The notes: generated from the letters alone by a model not told the origin. DNA of 64,000 bases from Myxosarcina sp. GA_180221_E-2-1-MAG-40_15 (GCA_020692205.1 JAIMKV010000012.1:1-64000), one strand, 5' to 3'; shown: positions 46,245 through 55,734, numbered from the stretch's first letter. A program made the numbers and translations.

Positions 46245-48269
46245 GTGTTATCAGGTTGGATAAAATCACTAGTTTCAGGATCTTTAGGTCTATTTATTTG
46301 GGATGCAGGATTATCAGCTAAGGCAGTACAGCCTACTATAGATCGTACTGAAGAATGTGAACTATTAGTAATCGGTGGCGGATTATCAGGTGTAGCTGCC
46401 ACTTACGAAGCTTTATTGGCAGGGAAAACCGTTTGCATGACCGAAATTACCGACTGGGTGGGAGGACAAATTTCGTCCCAGGGAACTTCCGCATTGGATG
46501 AAAGAACCACTCAGCGATCGCGCTTATTTTTCCCCAGTGGTTATTTAGAATTTAGAGAGCGAATTAAAGAGTATTATAACGAGCTAAATCCTGGGGATTG
46601 TTGGGTAAGCGAGTCTTGTTTTTTGCCTAAAGATGCCAACCAAGTGATGTGGTCACAGCTAAAAGATGCTGAAGCAAAAGGAAAAGGTACGTTGAAATGG
46701 TTTCCTACCACAGTGGTCAAAGATTTAACCATTGAGACAGTGGAGGGACAAGGAACAGGAAAACAAATAACTAGTGCGGTAGCTATTCAGCACAGTTCTA
46801 ACAATGAGTATTTACCTCTGAACACCCTGCCTCTATCTAGTACGATCGAAGATGCCTATAGCTACGAAGATTCAAATATCTTTAGTAAAGAAGTAATTCG
46901 CTTTGTTCCCGCAACCACCTCAGATCAAGCTGCGGACTGGTACGTTATCGAAGCCACGGAGACTGGAGAAATTGTCGGCCTAGCTGACATTCCCTATCGC
47001 TTGGGAATCGATCCTCTTTCTCCTTATGAACCTTCTTCATCTAGCCGAGAAGGTGATCCTTATTGTACTCAAGGTTTTACCTATACCTTTGCCATGGAGG
47101 CGACAGAAGACCCCCAAGAACATGAGCAGCCCATCTTCTATGACCAACACAAAGGCTATTACAGCTATGAACTCGAAAGATTAGCTGATTTTGACTTGGT
47201 ATTTACCTATCGCCGCATTTGGAGTCCCCAGCAAGGGGATACAAAGAAATTTGGCGGGATTGAGTTTACCGCCTCAACTCCTGGGGATATTTCGATGCAG
47301 AATTGGACTTGGGGTAATGATTATCGCCCAGGAACAGCCGAAGATAACCTTGTATATACTCGCGAACAGCTAGAAAAAATGGGTCAACTTGAGCCTGGTG
47401 GCTGGATGGGAGGATTGCGTACTAGAACTTTAAGCCGAGGCGAAGATCATGCTTTGGGTTACTTTTATTGGCTGGTACAAGGAACAACAGATTCTCAGTT
47501 GGGAGATGGGGTGAAAAAACCTTATCCTAATCATCTTTTGGTTAAAGGTTTAGATTCGCCCATGGGTACGGCTCATGGTTTATCGAAATATCCTTATATT
47601 AGAGAGGGTAGACGAATTATTGGCAGAGTATATCCTGGCTATTCTCAGGGTTTTGGTATCACCGAAATTGATATTTCCCGGGCAGACTACCGAGATGAAC
47701 ACTACAGCCAAAACCTTAGCGAGCGTACTTATCGTCGGCTTTGGCAAAAAATAGACGGCATTGAAGCTGTCACTAACAAAAACATGAATATCGACAAGAT
47801 CGAAAGACGAACTCGTTCGACGATCTATCCTGATTCTGTTGGCGTTGGTCATTATGCGATCGATTTTCATCCCTGTATGAACGAAAGTCCTGCCGAAAAA
47901 GCGGGAAATACCGAACGAGAAGGAGAAAGAAAAGGGGGTGGACAGGCTTATCCTTTTCAAATTCCTTTAAGAGCGATGATTCCTCAAGAGATTGATAATT
48001 TGATTGTCGCGGGTAAAAGTATTGCCACTAGCCATATTGCTGCTGCCGCCTATCGGGTACATTCTTTTGAATGGTCTTCAGGTGCTGCTGCTGGAATAAC
48101 CGCAGTATTTGGTTTAGAAGAAGGAATTATGCCCTATCAATTGGTAGATAAAGCGTTTATCAAAGAGGACAAGCTAAAAATCTTAAAAAATCGGCTAGAA
48201 AAAAGTGGCAACCCTACTGCGTTTCCTGACACCTCAATCTTTAATCAGGATTGGTCAGATTGGCAGTAA
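46245..48269 (+). CDS. FAD-dependent oxidoreductase, exported or membrane-anchored
   Basis: A 674-residue flavoprotein starting with GTG, seven bases after a strong ribosome-binding site (agaggag). Residues about 7-26 form a hydrophobic leader ending in AKA, suggesting export or anchoring. LLVIGGGLSGVAATYEALL (residues 40-58) is the FAD-binding dinucleotide motif. PFQIPLRAMIPQEIDNLIVA and SHIAAAAYRVHSFEW near the C-terminus close the FAD site, as in FAD-dependent oxidoreductases of the succinate dehydrogenase/fumarate reductase superfamily. The substrate is unknown. The gene stands alone, with tandem heptamers upstream. Confidence 0.8.
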   Translation: MLSGWIKSLVSGSLGLFIWDAGLSAKAVQPTIDRTEECELLVIGGGLSGVAATYEALLAGKTVCMTEITDWVGGQISSQGTSALDERTTQRSRLFFPSGYLEFRERIKEYYNELNPGDCWVSESCFLPKDANQVMWSQLKDAEAKGKGTLKWFPTTVVKDLTIETVEGQGTGKQITSAVAIQHSSNNEYLPLNTLPLSSTIEDAYSYEDSNIFSKEVIRFVPATTSDQAADWYVIEATETGEIVGLADIPYRLGIDPLSPYEPSSSSREGDPYCTQGFTYTFAMEATEDPQEHEQPIFYDQHKGYYSYELERLADFDLVFTYRRIWSPQQGDTKKFGGIEFTASTPGDISMQNWTWGNDYRPGTAEDNLVYTREQLEKMGQLEPGGWMGGLRTRTLSRGEDHALGYFYWLVQGTTDSQLGDGVKKPYPNHLLVKGLDSPMGTAHGLSKYPYIREGRRIIGRVYPGYSQGFGITEIDISRADYRDEHYSQNLSERTYRRLWQKIDGIEAVTNKNMNIDKIERRTRSTIYPDSVGVGHYAIDFHPCMNESPAEKAGNTEREGERKGGGQAYPFQIPLRAMIPQEIDNLIVAGKSIATSHIAAAAYRVHSFEWSSGAAAGITAVFGLEEGIMPYQLVDKAFIKEDKLKILKNRLEKSGNPTAFPDTSIFNQDWSDWQ

Positions 48270-48324
48270 TTTTTGAGGAATGAGGGATGGGAAAGTTTAT
48301 CGATCATCATGGCAATTTCTTTAT

Positions 48325-49782
48325 TTAGTCAATCTTACTTTCGACCTTCATTTTAAAAGAAGCTGGTGGGGCAATAGTTAAACCGCGACGCACTGGTAAC
48401 ATGGGGCGATGTTTGAGTCCGAAGGAGTCGCTTCGCAAACGGCTGGCTACGCGATCGCTCGCTAATTCTAATTGAAAGCGCGATAAAATTGTCGCGGTTA
48501 CTAACTTCATTTCTAGTAATGCCAAAGCAGAACCAATGCAACGGCGATTTCCGCCACCAAAAGGAATATATTCGTAACTGGAATAAGCTTTGTGTAAAAA
48601 TCTTTGCGGGTCAAATTGCTTGGAATTGGGATATAAATCTTCTCGATGGTGAAGGGAATAAATAGAAATCATTAACCAAGTATTAGGTTCTAGATCGTAT
48701 TCCATGACGGACATTGGTTTCGTAAGTACACGCGCAAAAGTACCCGCAGCAATGGGATAAATTCGCAGTGTTTCCAAAACTACTGCATTTAAATAAGCTA
48801 AATTATTTATTTCTCGGTAATTTAAACTATTTCTCCAAGAATTTAATTCAAAGCGCAATTTTTCTTGTACTTCTGGAAGATAATGAACCCAATAAAAAAG
48901 CCAAGCTAAAGCTGAAGCAGTTGTTTCGTGTCCAGCAAACAACAAAGTTATTAATTCATCGTGCAATTCTTCATCTGTCATTCCTACCCCATTTTCATCT
49001 TTTGCCAATAGCAATAAGCTAAAAATATCTTTAGCAACGGTCACAGCAGGCTCCGTCCGTTTAGGGCGGAGTAATCTGTGACTTTCTAATTTTCCTGAAG
49101 CTAATAATTCTCGTCTTTCTTTTATTTCTGCATAGATTAAAGTTCTAATTTCTTGTTGTAACAGTAGAAATTTACCCCAAGGACTAAATTTACCCCAGTC
49201 TTTTTGTAAGAAAGGAAAAAATATCAAGCTGGAATTTAAAGGATTATTAAATGTCTCTAAAAGTGTAGTTAACAACTCTCGTAGTCGGTCATATCGCTCT
49301 CCAGAATCAATACCAAATACCACACTCAAAATTACTCTCATCGTAATTTCTTGCATTAGCGAACGAACTTTAAAAGGCTTTTTAATATCCAGACGATCGC
49401 AAACTTTGTTAGTTATATTAACTATCTCCTCGCTACATTTTTGCAGAGATTCGCCATGAAAAGGAGGCATCAATAAGCGTCGGCGATTTTTATGTTCTTT
49501 ACCATCTAACAATAATAAAGAATTATCTCCCACCAGAAAGCCCAACATTTTATTACCCCTACCAACTTCAAACTTATCGGGAGAAGCAGTAAAAATATCC
49601 TCGATCGCCTTGGGATTACTAGTCACAATCGTTGGCGGAGAATTTTTAAACGTTACCTGATAAAAGTCTCCATACTTCTGATTACGTTTTTCCAAAAATT
49701 CCAAAGGACGTAAAATAGAATCTATCTGACGAATGGTTCTCAGCCAACCAGATGTACTTTTAACTGTTGTTATTTGCTTCAT
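48325..49782 (-). CDS. Cytochrome P450 (CYP110-like)
   Basis: A 485-residue P450. The I helix has FAGHETTASALAW, the K helix has ETLRIYP (E-x-x-R), and the heme loop FGGGNRRCIGSALALLEMK carries the Cys ligand. Similarity to CYP110 of cyanobacteria (long-chain substrates) is by eye. The start MKQITTVKS is chosen because the preceding 20 residues are not family-like. Two places carry repeat-derived residues: between the G and H helix region (LLRPKRTEPAVT, DNA 49045-49079) and near the C-terminus (VASRLRSDSFGLKHRPM, DNA 48415-48460). Neither breaks the frame. Activity is plausible because the core motifs are intact. Confidence 0.9.
   Translation of the reverse strand: MKQITTVKSTSGWLRTIRQIDSILRPLEFLEKRNQKYGDFYQVTFKNSPPTIVTSNPKAIEDIFTASPDKFEVGRGNKMLGFLVGDNSLLLLDGKEHKNRRRLLMPPFHGESLQKCSEEIVNITNKVCDRLDIKKPFKVRSLMQEITMRVILSVVFGIDSGERYDRLRELLTTLLETFNNPLNSSLIFFPFLQKDWGKFSPWGKFLLLQQEIRTLIYAEIKERRELLASGKLESHRLLRPKRTEPAVTVAKDIFSLLLLAKDENGVGMTDEELHDELITLLFAGHETTASALAWLFYWVHYLPEVQEKLRFELNSWRNSLNYREINNLAYLNAVVLETLRIYPIAAGTFARVLTKPMSVMEYDLEPNTWLMISIYSLHHREDLYPNSKQFDPQRFLHKAYSSYEYIPFGGGNRRCIGSALALLEMKLVTATILSRFQLELASDRVASRLRSDSFGLKHRPMLPVRRGLTIAPPASFKMKVESKID
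48415..48460 (-). repeat. Repeat-like insert near the P450 C-terminus
   Basis: The DNA gagtccgaaggagtcgcttc, followed by gcaaacggctggctacgcga, has the look of the tcgcttcgcgaacggctag-type small repeats of cyanobacteria. It falls where P450s of this family have only a short loop before the last strand. Confidence 0.5.
49045..49079 (-). repeat. Interspersed repeat copy inside the P450 gene
   Basis: The core ctccgtccgtttagggcgga, read on the other strand, is nearly identical to the intergenic copy at 44800-44855. Short arms ctccg / cggag can form a hairpin. It adds about 12 residues to the P450 in frame. Confidence 0.7.
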
Positions 49783-49854
49783 TAGTCGCGCGATCGCCTT
49801 GATCGTTTTGATTGCTATTAAATTGATTCTAACGAAAACCAAAACAGCTATTAG

Positions 49855-51327
49855 CTACAAAGCTGGATGTTGAAGATTGCTAGCTATTTGGTTAATGATC
49901 TTGGCGATCGCCAATAATTCCATATCCTGCCATCTTTTACCTACTATTTGCACCCCAATGGGTAATCCTGACTTACTTTTGCCGATGGGAATTACTACTA
50001 CAGGGCTACCCGTAAAATTTAAAGGCATTGTATAACCACCACAAGCCAAAAGGTAGGGAAACTTGACCTCATCAACCTCGATTGATTGACCAAAACTACA
50101 ATGAGGAAACGCAGGAGTCATTGATACAGGACAGATCCAGGCATCCCACTCAGCCATAAAGCAATCCATTTGTGCCATTGTGCGATCGCGATTAGTTAAA
50201 ACAATATTGTATTTTGCCATACTTGGTGGAAATGCAAGATTTCCTTTTCTAGCCAGGGGAGTACCCGATTTAAAAGCGGTTTGAGTACAAGCATAAAATT
50301 CTGTAACTATTCCCATCCACATTGCTGGCAAAATACCCCGTTTAGAAGCAGACGTAAATAATTCATAAGCGGCAAAAACACTATAGTTAGCTAAAGCTTC
50401 TTCCCAGTCAAAATTAGTTGAGTTGCATTCTTCTAGATAACAACCCGTGTCAGTTAAACGCTTAATGAAAGTTTGAATACAAGAGCGCGTATCTTGACTT
50501 ATGGGCAAGAAATCATAGCCGTATGTCCAAGCAATTCTTAGTTCGGACAATTTTTTATCTGTCGGTCGATCTAAAGGTACGGGAGGGATTTCTGGCTGTC
50601 TAATATCCGCCCCCACAATTAGAGAAAAACATAGCTGTAAATCTTCAATTGAACGAGCTAAAGGGCCAATTCTGAGTAGATGGCGAATATACTTAGGTTT
50701 TCCTGGTAGTTCAGGAATATGCCCTGCGGTGGAAACTCGACGATCTGTAGGCATAAATCCGTAAACACCACAGTAATGTGCAGGATGGCGAATCGAACCT
50801 GCAACATCACTACCAAGTTCTAAAGCTGAAAACCCCATAGCGATCGCACCTGCTGAACCACCACTACTTCCACCTACCGTACAGCTTAAATCCCAAGGAT
50901 TATTAGTTCGTCCAAATAGAGGATTGTTCGTTTGATAATCCCCTGCTAGCTTGGCTGGATTAGTTTTAGCAAAAACAATTGCTCCTGCTGCTTTTAATCT
51001 TGCTACTACGGTAGCATCTTGCTGGGGTATATAATTTTTTAAAGGTTGATAGCCTGCGGTAGTAAGCAAGCCTGCCGTTTCCATTGTGTCTTTAATCGTG
51101 ACGGGAACACCATGCAGTAATCCCCAGTTTTCACCTCTGGCTAAAGCTTCATCAGCTTCTTTTGCTCTTTGTTTTGCTTTCTCTGTATCTAGAGTCACAA
51201 TGGCATTTATCTTATCGTTATGCTTCTCAATCTGTTCTAGATAAGCATCCAAAACCTCTACTGCGGAAACTTCTTGATCCCGAATCATCTGCGCCAGTTG
51301 ACCCGCCGTAGCAAACACTATATTCAT
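49855..51327 (-). CDS. Amidase (amidase signature family)
   Basis: A 490-residue amide hydrolase. The Ser-cisSer-Lys triad lies in GVPVTIKDT (Lys near residue 80) and CTVGGSSGGSAGAIAMG (both Ser near residues 154-178). The start at 51327 gives MNIVFATAGQLAQM; an upstream TTG would add three residues. The protein has no GatB/GatC partners and differs from GatA near the C-terminus, so a general amidase is preferred over the tRNA amidotransferase subunit. A TetR regulator gene is divergent with a 79-base gap, so the regulator probably controls this gene. Confidence 0.88.
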   Translation of the reverse strand: MNIVFATAGQLAQMIRDQEVSAVEVLDAYLEQIEKHNDKINAIVTLDTEKAKQRAKEADEALARGENWGLLHGVPVTIKDTMETAGLLTTAGYQPLKNYIPQQDATVVARLKAAGAIVFAKTNPAKLAGDYQTNNPLFGRTNNPWDLSCTVGGSSGGSAGAIAMGFSALELGSDVAGSIRHPAHYCGVYGFMPTDRRVSTAGHIPELPGKPKYIRHLLRIGPLARSIEDLQLCFSLIVGADIRQPEIPPVPLDRPTDKKLSELRIAWTYGYDFLPISQDTRSCIQTFIKRLTDTGCYLEECNSTNFDWEEALANYSVFAAYELFTSASKRGILPAMWMGIVTEFYACTQTAFKSGTPLARKGNLAFPPSMAKYNIVLTNRDRTMAQMDCFMAEWDAWICPVSMTPAFPHCSFGQSIEVDEVKFPYLLACGGYTMPLNFTGSPVVVIPIGKSKSGLPIGVQIVGKRWQDMELLAIAKIINQIASNLQHPAL

Positions 51328-51406
51328 TGCTAACAACCTAATAGAATAAATCTAATTAAGTTAATTATATTCACTTTTAGTTAATGTTATTAACTAATAA
51401 CTGATA

Positions 51407-51994
51407 ATGGGTCGTCCAACAAAAGAAAACTCTCTCAGCAAACAAGACGTAATTGAAGCTGCGATCGCCTGTATTGAAAAAGAAGGTGCATCAGCTTTAG
51501 GCGTTAATCGTGTTGCGAGGGAATTGGGTATTAAACCTCCTGCCATTTATAAGCATCTCAACGGGAATGCAGAATTAAAAAAAGCGGTGGCATTAGCAAT
51601 ATATAAATTTTATTTCGTTGAATTAAGTCAGAAAACTGGAAGTATAAAAGAACCTCGCGCTTTTTTAAAAGCTGGTGGTTTTGCTAGTCGAGATTTTGCG
51701 CGATCGCATCCTGGGCTATTTCAAGTAATGATGCAATTTCAGTTACAGCCTGATGATCTTGAATCAGCTTTGATCATCAAAGAATCTCAAAGTTTTTTGC
51801 AAGTTATACTAAATTCTCAAGAAATCAGCGAAACCAAATTGATCGACATCATGCGCATGGTTAATGCAGCAATTGTCGGCTTTATCGCTCTAGAACAATC
51901 GGGATTATTAACTTTACCTCGTTCTACCGATGCTAGTTTTGAAGTAATGCTCGACGCTTTGCTCAAGGCAATAGAATATATAAAAATCAGTTAA
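51407..51994 (+). CDS. TetR-family transcriptional regulator
   Basis: A 195-residue repressor-type protein. The N-terminal helix-turn-helix region is VIEAAIACIEKEGASALGVN followed by RVARELGIKPPAIYKHL. The C-terminal part matches the WHG-type ligand domain (FASRDFARSHPGLFQVMM). It is divergent from the amidase gene, which suggests autoregulation and control of the amidase from the shared 79-base region. The ligand is unknown. It ends 18 bases before mtnA, so read-through into mtnA is possible. Confidence 0.88.
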   Translation: MGRPTKENSLSKQDVIEAAIACIEKEGASALGVNRVARELGIKPPAIYKHLNGNAELKKAVALAIYKFYFVELSQKTGSIKEPRAFLKAGGFASRDFARSHPGLFQVMMQFQLQPDDLESALIIKESQSFLQVILNSQEISETKLIDIMRMVNAAIVGFIALEQSGLLTLPRSTDASFEVMLDALLKAIEYIKIS

Positions 51995-52012
51995 ACTGCG
52001 GGCAACTTCTCT

Positions 52013-53071
52013 ATGAACTCGACTTCTAATCAGATTTATCCTGTTGTGTGGCAAGATGGCAAAGTATTACTAATCGATCAAACTCGTCTACCTGGAGAAT
52101 ATAGCCATGTTGCCATCAATCGTAGTTCAGACATGGCACAGGCGATTAAAACTATGATTGTTAGAGGTGCGCCAGCTATTGGAGTAGCCGCAGCTTACGG
52201 AATGTATTTGGGTGCAACCGAAATCGAAGAGTGCGATCGCACCAAGTTTATCCAGCATTTAGAACAGGTTGCTAATTTGTTACGGCAAACTCGCCCTACG
52301 GCAGTTAATTTATTCTGGGCGATCGCGCGAATGCTAAAGACGGCACACGAGGAGATTGGCACAATTGCCGAAATTAAAAGTACTCTACTCAAAACTGCCC
52401 AAGAGATTCAGGCAGAAGACTTGGCAACTTGTCAGGCGATCGGCGATTCTGGTTTGAGCATATTGCCAACTACACCAAAAAAACTGCGGATTCTGACGCA
52501 TTGTAATGCAGGTTCATTAGCGACGGCTGGATATGGTACTGCATTAGGGGTAGTTCGCTCTGCTTGGCGAGAGCAGCGTTTGGAGAGAGTATATGCTGAT
52601 GAAACTCGTCCTCGGTTACAAGGGGCAAAATTAACCGCTTGGGAATGCGTCCAGGAAAATATCCCCGTAACGGTGATTACTGACAGTATGGCGGCTCATT
52701 GTATGCAGCGCAAGATGATCGATCTAGTAGTGGTAGGCGCAGATCGCATTGCTGCCAATGGCGATGCTGCGAACAAAATTGGCACTTATGCTCTGGCGAT
52801 CGCTGCTAAAGCTCACCAGATTCCTTTTTATGTTGCTGCGCCTTTTTCTACCATTGACTTTGATCTAGCTAACGGCAGTCAAATTCTGATCGAAGAACGG
52901 GATGCAACAGAAATAGCGCAGATCGGCGACACTGCGATCTGTGCTGAAGGAGTAGAATTTTATAACCCTGCTTTTGATGTTACTCCTGCTAATTTAATCA
53001 GCGCCATTATCACCGAAAAAGGTGTAATTGAACCAGCTTCTTTAATTGATTATCGCAGTGCTGTGGCTTAA
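52013..53071 (+). CDS. mtnA: Methylthioribose-1-phosphate isomerase
   Basis: Converts methylthioribose-1-phosphate to methylthioribulose-1-phosphate in methionine salvage. [18 protein letters not shown] near the N-terminus, [20 protein letters not shown] with the catalytic Cys, [19 protein letters not shown] and [19 protein letters not shown] with the catalytic Asp are all present. Length of 352 residues is normal. No other salvage gene is adjacent. It follows the TetR gene by 18 bases, which suggests joint transcription but not a shared function. Confidence 0.95.
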   Translation: MNSTSNQIYPVVWQDGKVLLIDQTRLPGEYSHVAINRSSDMAQAIKTMIVRGAPAIGVAAAYGMYLGATEIEECDRTKFIQHLEQVANLLRQTRPTAVNLFWAIARMLKTAHEEIGTIAEIKSTLLKTAQEIQAEDLATCQAIGDSGLSILPTTPKKLRILTHCNAGSLATAGYGTALGVVRSAWREQRLERVYADETRPRLQGAKLTAWECVQENIPVTVITDSMAAHCMQRKMIDLVVVGADRIAANGDAANKIGTYALAIAAKAHQIPFYVAAPFSTIDFDLANGSQILIEERDATEIAQIGDTAICAEGVEFYNPAFDVTPANLISAIITEKGVIEPASLIDYRSAVA

Positions 53072-53096
53072 AGTTATGCCATTGCACGATCCTAAA

Positions 53097-53142
53097 CACA
53101 GAGATCTGATAAGCGAATCTGAACCTCTGTGATTCGTTTATC
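53097..53142. other. Interleaved inverted repeats between convergent genes
   Basis: Arm pair A is cacagag (53097-53103) with ctctgtg (53125-53131). Arm pair B is gataagcgaatc (53108-53119) with gattcgtttatc (53131-53142), 12 bases with one wobble. The order A-B-A'-B' means the two hairpins exclude each other or form a pseudoknot. It lies between the ends of mtnA and the fatty-acid hydroxylase gene, so it may stop transcription from both sides. Confidence 0.5.
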
Positions 53143-53158
53143 CTTAGCTCAAGATTAA

Positions 53159-53641
53159 TCATTTTGGGGTTAAATACCCTGCTTTTGAGCCATTTAATTG
53201 CTCTTCATTGAGCCACTTGATCGGTTTATAAGTTCCAAATATTCGATCCCACCAATCAATCGCTAAACCAAAATTACTATCCCATTGATTATTACGGTGA
53301 TGAACATAATGAATAGGCATTTCCATCCAGAAGCATTTATGTGGACAGTTGTGCTGTATTTGATGGGCGTAAGAGGCAAAAGCAGCGAAAGCGACTGTAC
53401 CAAATACCATTATTATGCCGAAAGATAGAGAAAATATAAAAGCTGGTAATACCAATAAAGATACCAAACTAAAATCTAGCCAATCTCCCCAAAATCCTTT
53501 GCTTGTATTGCTGCGATGATGACCATAATGAGCCGTAATGCCGTTACCAAATTTCGGAGAGATGTGCATAAAACGGTGAACCCAGTACTCCAGAAAGCTG
53601 CCAAAGATAAAAGCAAATATAAAACACGCGGCTGACTGCAT
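53159..53641 (-). CDS. Fatty acid hydroxylase / sterol desaturase family protein
   Basis: A 160-residue integral membrane di-iron enzyme. The His boxes are HRFMH, HYGHH and HYVHH, with a further QIQHNCPH motif; the C-terminus has NFGLAIDWWDRIFGTY, typical of the superfamily. Three to four hydrophobic stretches alternate with the boxes. The substrate may be a fatty acid, sterol-like lipid or carotenoid; the sequence does not decide. Stand-alone gene convergent with mtnA. Confidence 0.85.
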   Translation of the reverse strand: MQSAACFIFAFIFGSFLEYWVHRFMHISPKFGNGITAHYGHHRSNTSKGFWGDWLDFSLVSLLVLPAFIFSLSFGIIMVFGTVAFAAFASYAHQIQHNCPHKCFWMEMPIHYVHHRNNQWDSNFGLAIDWWDRIFGTYKPIKWLNEEQLNGSKAGYLTPK

Positions 53642-53790
53642 ACTTTTTTTAGTCTGTCTTTAAGTTAACTTTGTTGAGCTTACTTCACAAAGTATTATTT
53701 AATGGGTAACGCCAAAAAGCTTTTGACTTCAGGCAATAAAATAAGCTGTTTTAAGCGCGTCTTTAAATAAATAATATAGGTTCACCATCC

Positions 53791-53820
53791 AATACTCTGT
53801 CCGCCAGAGGACAGAGTATT
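53791..53820. repeat. Perfect 12-base inverted repeat downstream of ndhM
   Basis: The arms aatactctgtcc and ggacagagtatt enclose a 6-base loop. It lies 66 bases past the end of ndhM (minus strand) and is the likely transcript end there, although no clear T run follows. The rest of the 244-base gap holds one HIP1 site. Confidence 0.6.
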
Positions 53821-53885
53821 AAAAGGCGATCGCCGATTGAAACATTGCTTGAGAAAATGCTCTTGATGAAGATGTTCGTTCAAAA

Positions 53886-54242
53886 CTAACGGTATTTACC
53901 TTCAGTATCAGGGCTTTCCATACGTGGTAGTCCCATGCTGTAGTTGCGAACTCTCGCACTCAAGTTATAGTTAATTTCACCTTTGAGTAACAAAGAGCGA
54001 ATATAATGCTCTAGATCTGAACCAATACGACGCAGATTATATTCGCTTAAATCTTCGCCGTTGTTTTGTTCTACCAGTTCATCAAATTGGCGATAAACCT
54101 TTTGTAGCGCATCTTCACTCCAGTTAAACTCATTGTCTGGGTCAATATCTAGAGTCAAGACATTATCGCTAGGAATTAACTCATTGTCTTTTACTTCTGC
54201 AGTATATAAACGAACGTGACGAGTAGTTGATTTGACAAGCAT
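53886..54242 (-). CDS. ndhM: NAD(P)H-quinone oxidoreductase subunit M
   Basis: A peripheral subunit of the cyanobacterial NDH-1 complex needed for cyclic electron flow and respiration. MLVKSTTRHVRLYTAEV at the N-terminus, LDIDPDNEFNWSEDALQKVY in the middle and GEINYNLSARVRNYSMGLPR at the end match NdhM. Length is 118 residues from this start; an ATG two codons upstream (54248) is also in frame. The subunit acts at the membrane-arm junction on the cytoplasmic side. It stands alone, as usual for ndhM in cyanobacteria, and shares the strand with ppa. Confidence 0.94.
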   Translation of the reverse strand: MLVKSTTRHVRLYTAEVKDNELIPSDNVLTLDIDPDNEFNWSEDALQKVYRQFDELVEQNNGEDLSEYNLRRIGSDLEHYIRSLLLKGEINYNLSARVRNYSMGLPRMESPDTEGKYR

Positions 54243-54330
54243 AGTCATATTTTAGGAATTAATTTACCAGAGCATTTTGGTAGGAGCAATAAGTAAGATT
54301 ATTCCGACCTACCAAATATAATTATCCTAA

Positions 54331-54840
54331 TTATTTATAGGCTTTAATGCACTCTTCAACCAAAGGTGTAACTGCATCTACATCTTGCCAGCCCTTAATT
54401 TCAGTTACTTTTTTTTCCAGATTTTTATAAGTTCTAAAAAATTCGGCAATCTCTTCTAGGCGATGGGGAGCAAGATCTTTAAGAGACTTGACTTCGTTAT
54501 AACGAGGATCTTCTGCGGGAACACAAAGAATTTTTTCATCGCGATCGCCACCGTCAATCATTTCTAACATGCCAATGGGTCTAGCCGCAATTACGCATCC
54601 AGGAAAAGTAGGCTCATCCATCATTACCATTCCGTCTAATGGATCGCCATCATCAGCCAGAGTATTAGGCACAAAACCATAGTCATAAGGATATTTTACT
54701 GAAGCAAACAAGACGCGATCTAAGGCAAAAGCATTCATGTCTTTATCGAATTCATATTTGTTTTTACTTCCACCAGGAATTTCAATTAAAACATTAATTA
54801 CACCAGGTTTCGGTTGTGCAGGTATAAGAGATAAGTCCAT
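54331..54840 (-). CDS. ppa: Inorganic pyrophosphatase (family I)
   Basis: Hydrolyses pyrophosphate to phosphate. The signature [11 protein letters not shown] carries the metal-binding acidic residues. [17 protein letters not shown] and [17 protein letters not shown] precede it, and [17 protein letters not shown] follows. Length of 169 residues is typical of the soluble hexameric enzyme. ndhM follows 88 bases later on the same strand. Confidence 0.97.
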   Translation of the reverse strand: MDLSLIPAQPKPGVINVLIEIPGGSKNKYEFDKDMNAFALDRVLFASVKYPYDYGFVPNTLADDGDPLDGMVMMDEPTFPGCVIAARPIGMLEMIDGGDRDEKILCVPAEDPRYNEVKSLKDLAPHRLEEIAEFFRTYKNLEKKVTEIKGWQDVDAVTPLVEECIKAYK

Positions 54841-55156
54841 AAAATTCTCCGAATACTAAACTAGCCAATTTACAACGATGATTTATGTCCAGAAGTGAAA
54901 AGCTTCTAGGATCGGTGATTAATTTAAGTCTTTTTCAACTCAATAAAACCGCCCTGAAGCATTCTACCTGATTGGGAAACCAAATCTCGATTTAATTAAC
55001 TACTGAGTTATGCTTAATTGGCTTTGATCAGCATTGGCAATACTTAAAACTGCTATTTTTATCGCCCTGTTAACGATCCTGCGTTGCTTAACTATCTCCG
55101 TTGATGGCTATTAATCTTGTAGAGTAGATTAAAGAAGATGATCTACATAACTAAAC
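54841..55156. other. Divergent ppa-moaE intergenic region (316 bases)
   Basis: Promoters for both directions must lie here. No ORF, hairpin of note or recognised RNA is seen. Confidence 0.5.
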
Positions 55157-55648
55157 ATGGTTAACCTAGGTTCGCCTCCTCCAACTACTGAGACTAATCC
55201 CAACGATAGTTTTGCTATTACCATTGCACCTTTGTCTTTAGCAGAGGTGTATAAATTGGCTGATGATCCAGCGAACGGTGCAGTAGTGGTCATGAGTGGC
55301 ACAGTACGCAATCAGACAGAGGGTCAAGCCGTAGAATATCTTGAGTATCAGGCCTATCAACCAATGGCGATCGCCGTTTTCAACGCCATTGCGGCCGAGA
55401 TTCGTCAGCAATGGCAAGATGCCAACCGAATTGTCATTCATCATCGAGTAGGAAAGCTAAAAATTGGCGAAATCAGCGTCATAGTTGCCGTAGGCTGTCC
55501 CCATCGTGGCGAAGCTTTTGCTGCCTGTCGTTATGCGATCGACACGCTTAAACATAATGCACCTATCTGGAAGAAAGAATTTTTCCGCGAGGCAGATGGA
55601 ACTTCCCACAGTACTTGGGTTTCTATTGGTGCTTGTGAGCAAGATTAG
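55157..55648 (+). CDS. moaE: Molybdopterin synthase catalytic subunit MoaE
   Basis: Transfers sulfur from MoaD thiocarboxylate to cyclic pyranopterin in molybdenum cofactor synthesis. VVVMSGTVRNQTEGQAVEYL, EYQAYQPMA, IHHRVGKLKIGEISVIVAVG, CPHRGEAFAACRYAID and the catalytic Lys region APIWKKEFF appear in the family order. Length is 163 residues with a slightly long N-terminus (about 20 residues before AITIAPLSL-type strand). No other moa gene is adjacent. Confidence 0.94.
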   Translation: MVNLGSPPPTTETNPNDSFAITIAPLSLAEVYKLADDPANGAVVVMSGTVRNQTEGQAVEYLEYQAYQPMAIAVFNAIAAEIRQQWQDANRIVIHHRVGKLKIGEISVIVAVGCPHRGEAFAACRYAIDTLKHNAPIWKKEFFREADGTSHSTWVSIGACEQD

Positions 55649-55734
55649 CATTAATATCAGGTTCGGTTGAATAGTTAATCCTAAAGTAAGTATGAAGTAT
55701 CAAGTCGAGAACACACCTTGGCGGGATGAACCAA

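Noticed and set aside
47580-47960. A 126-codon minus-strand frame inside the FAD oxidoreductase gene
   Set aside because: Fully inside a well-supported gene on the other strand; low-complexity start; no family resemblance.
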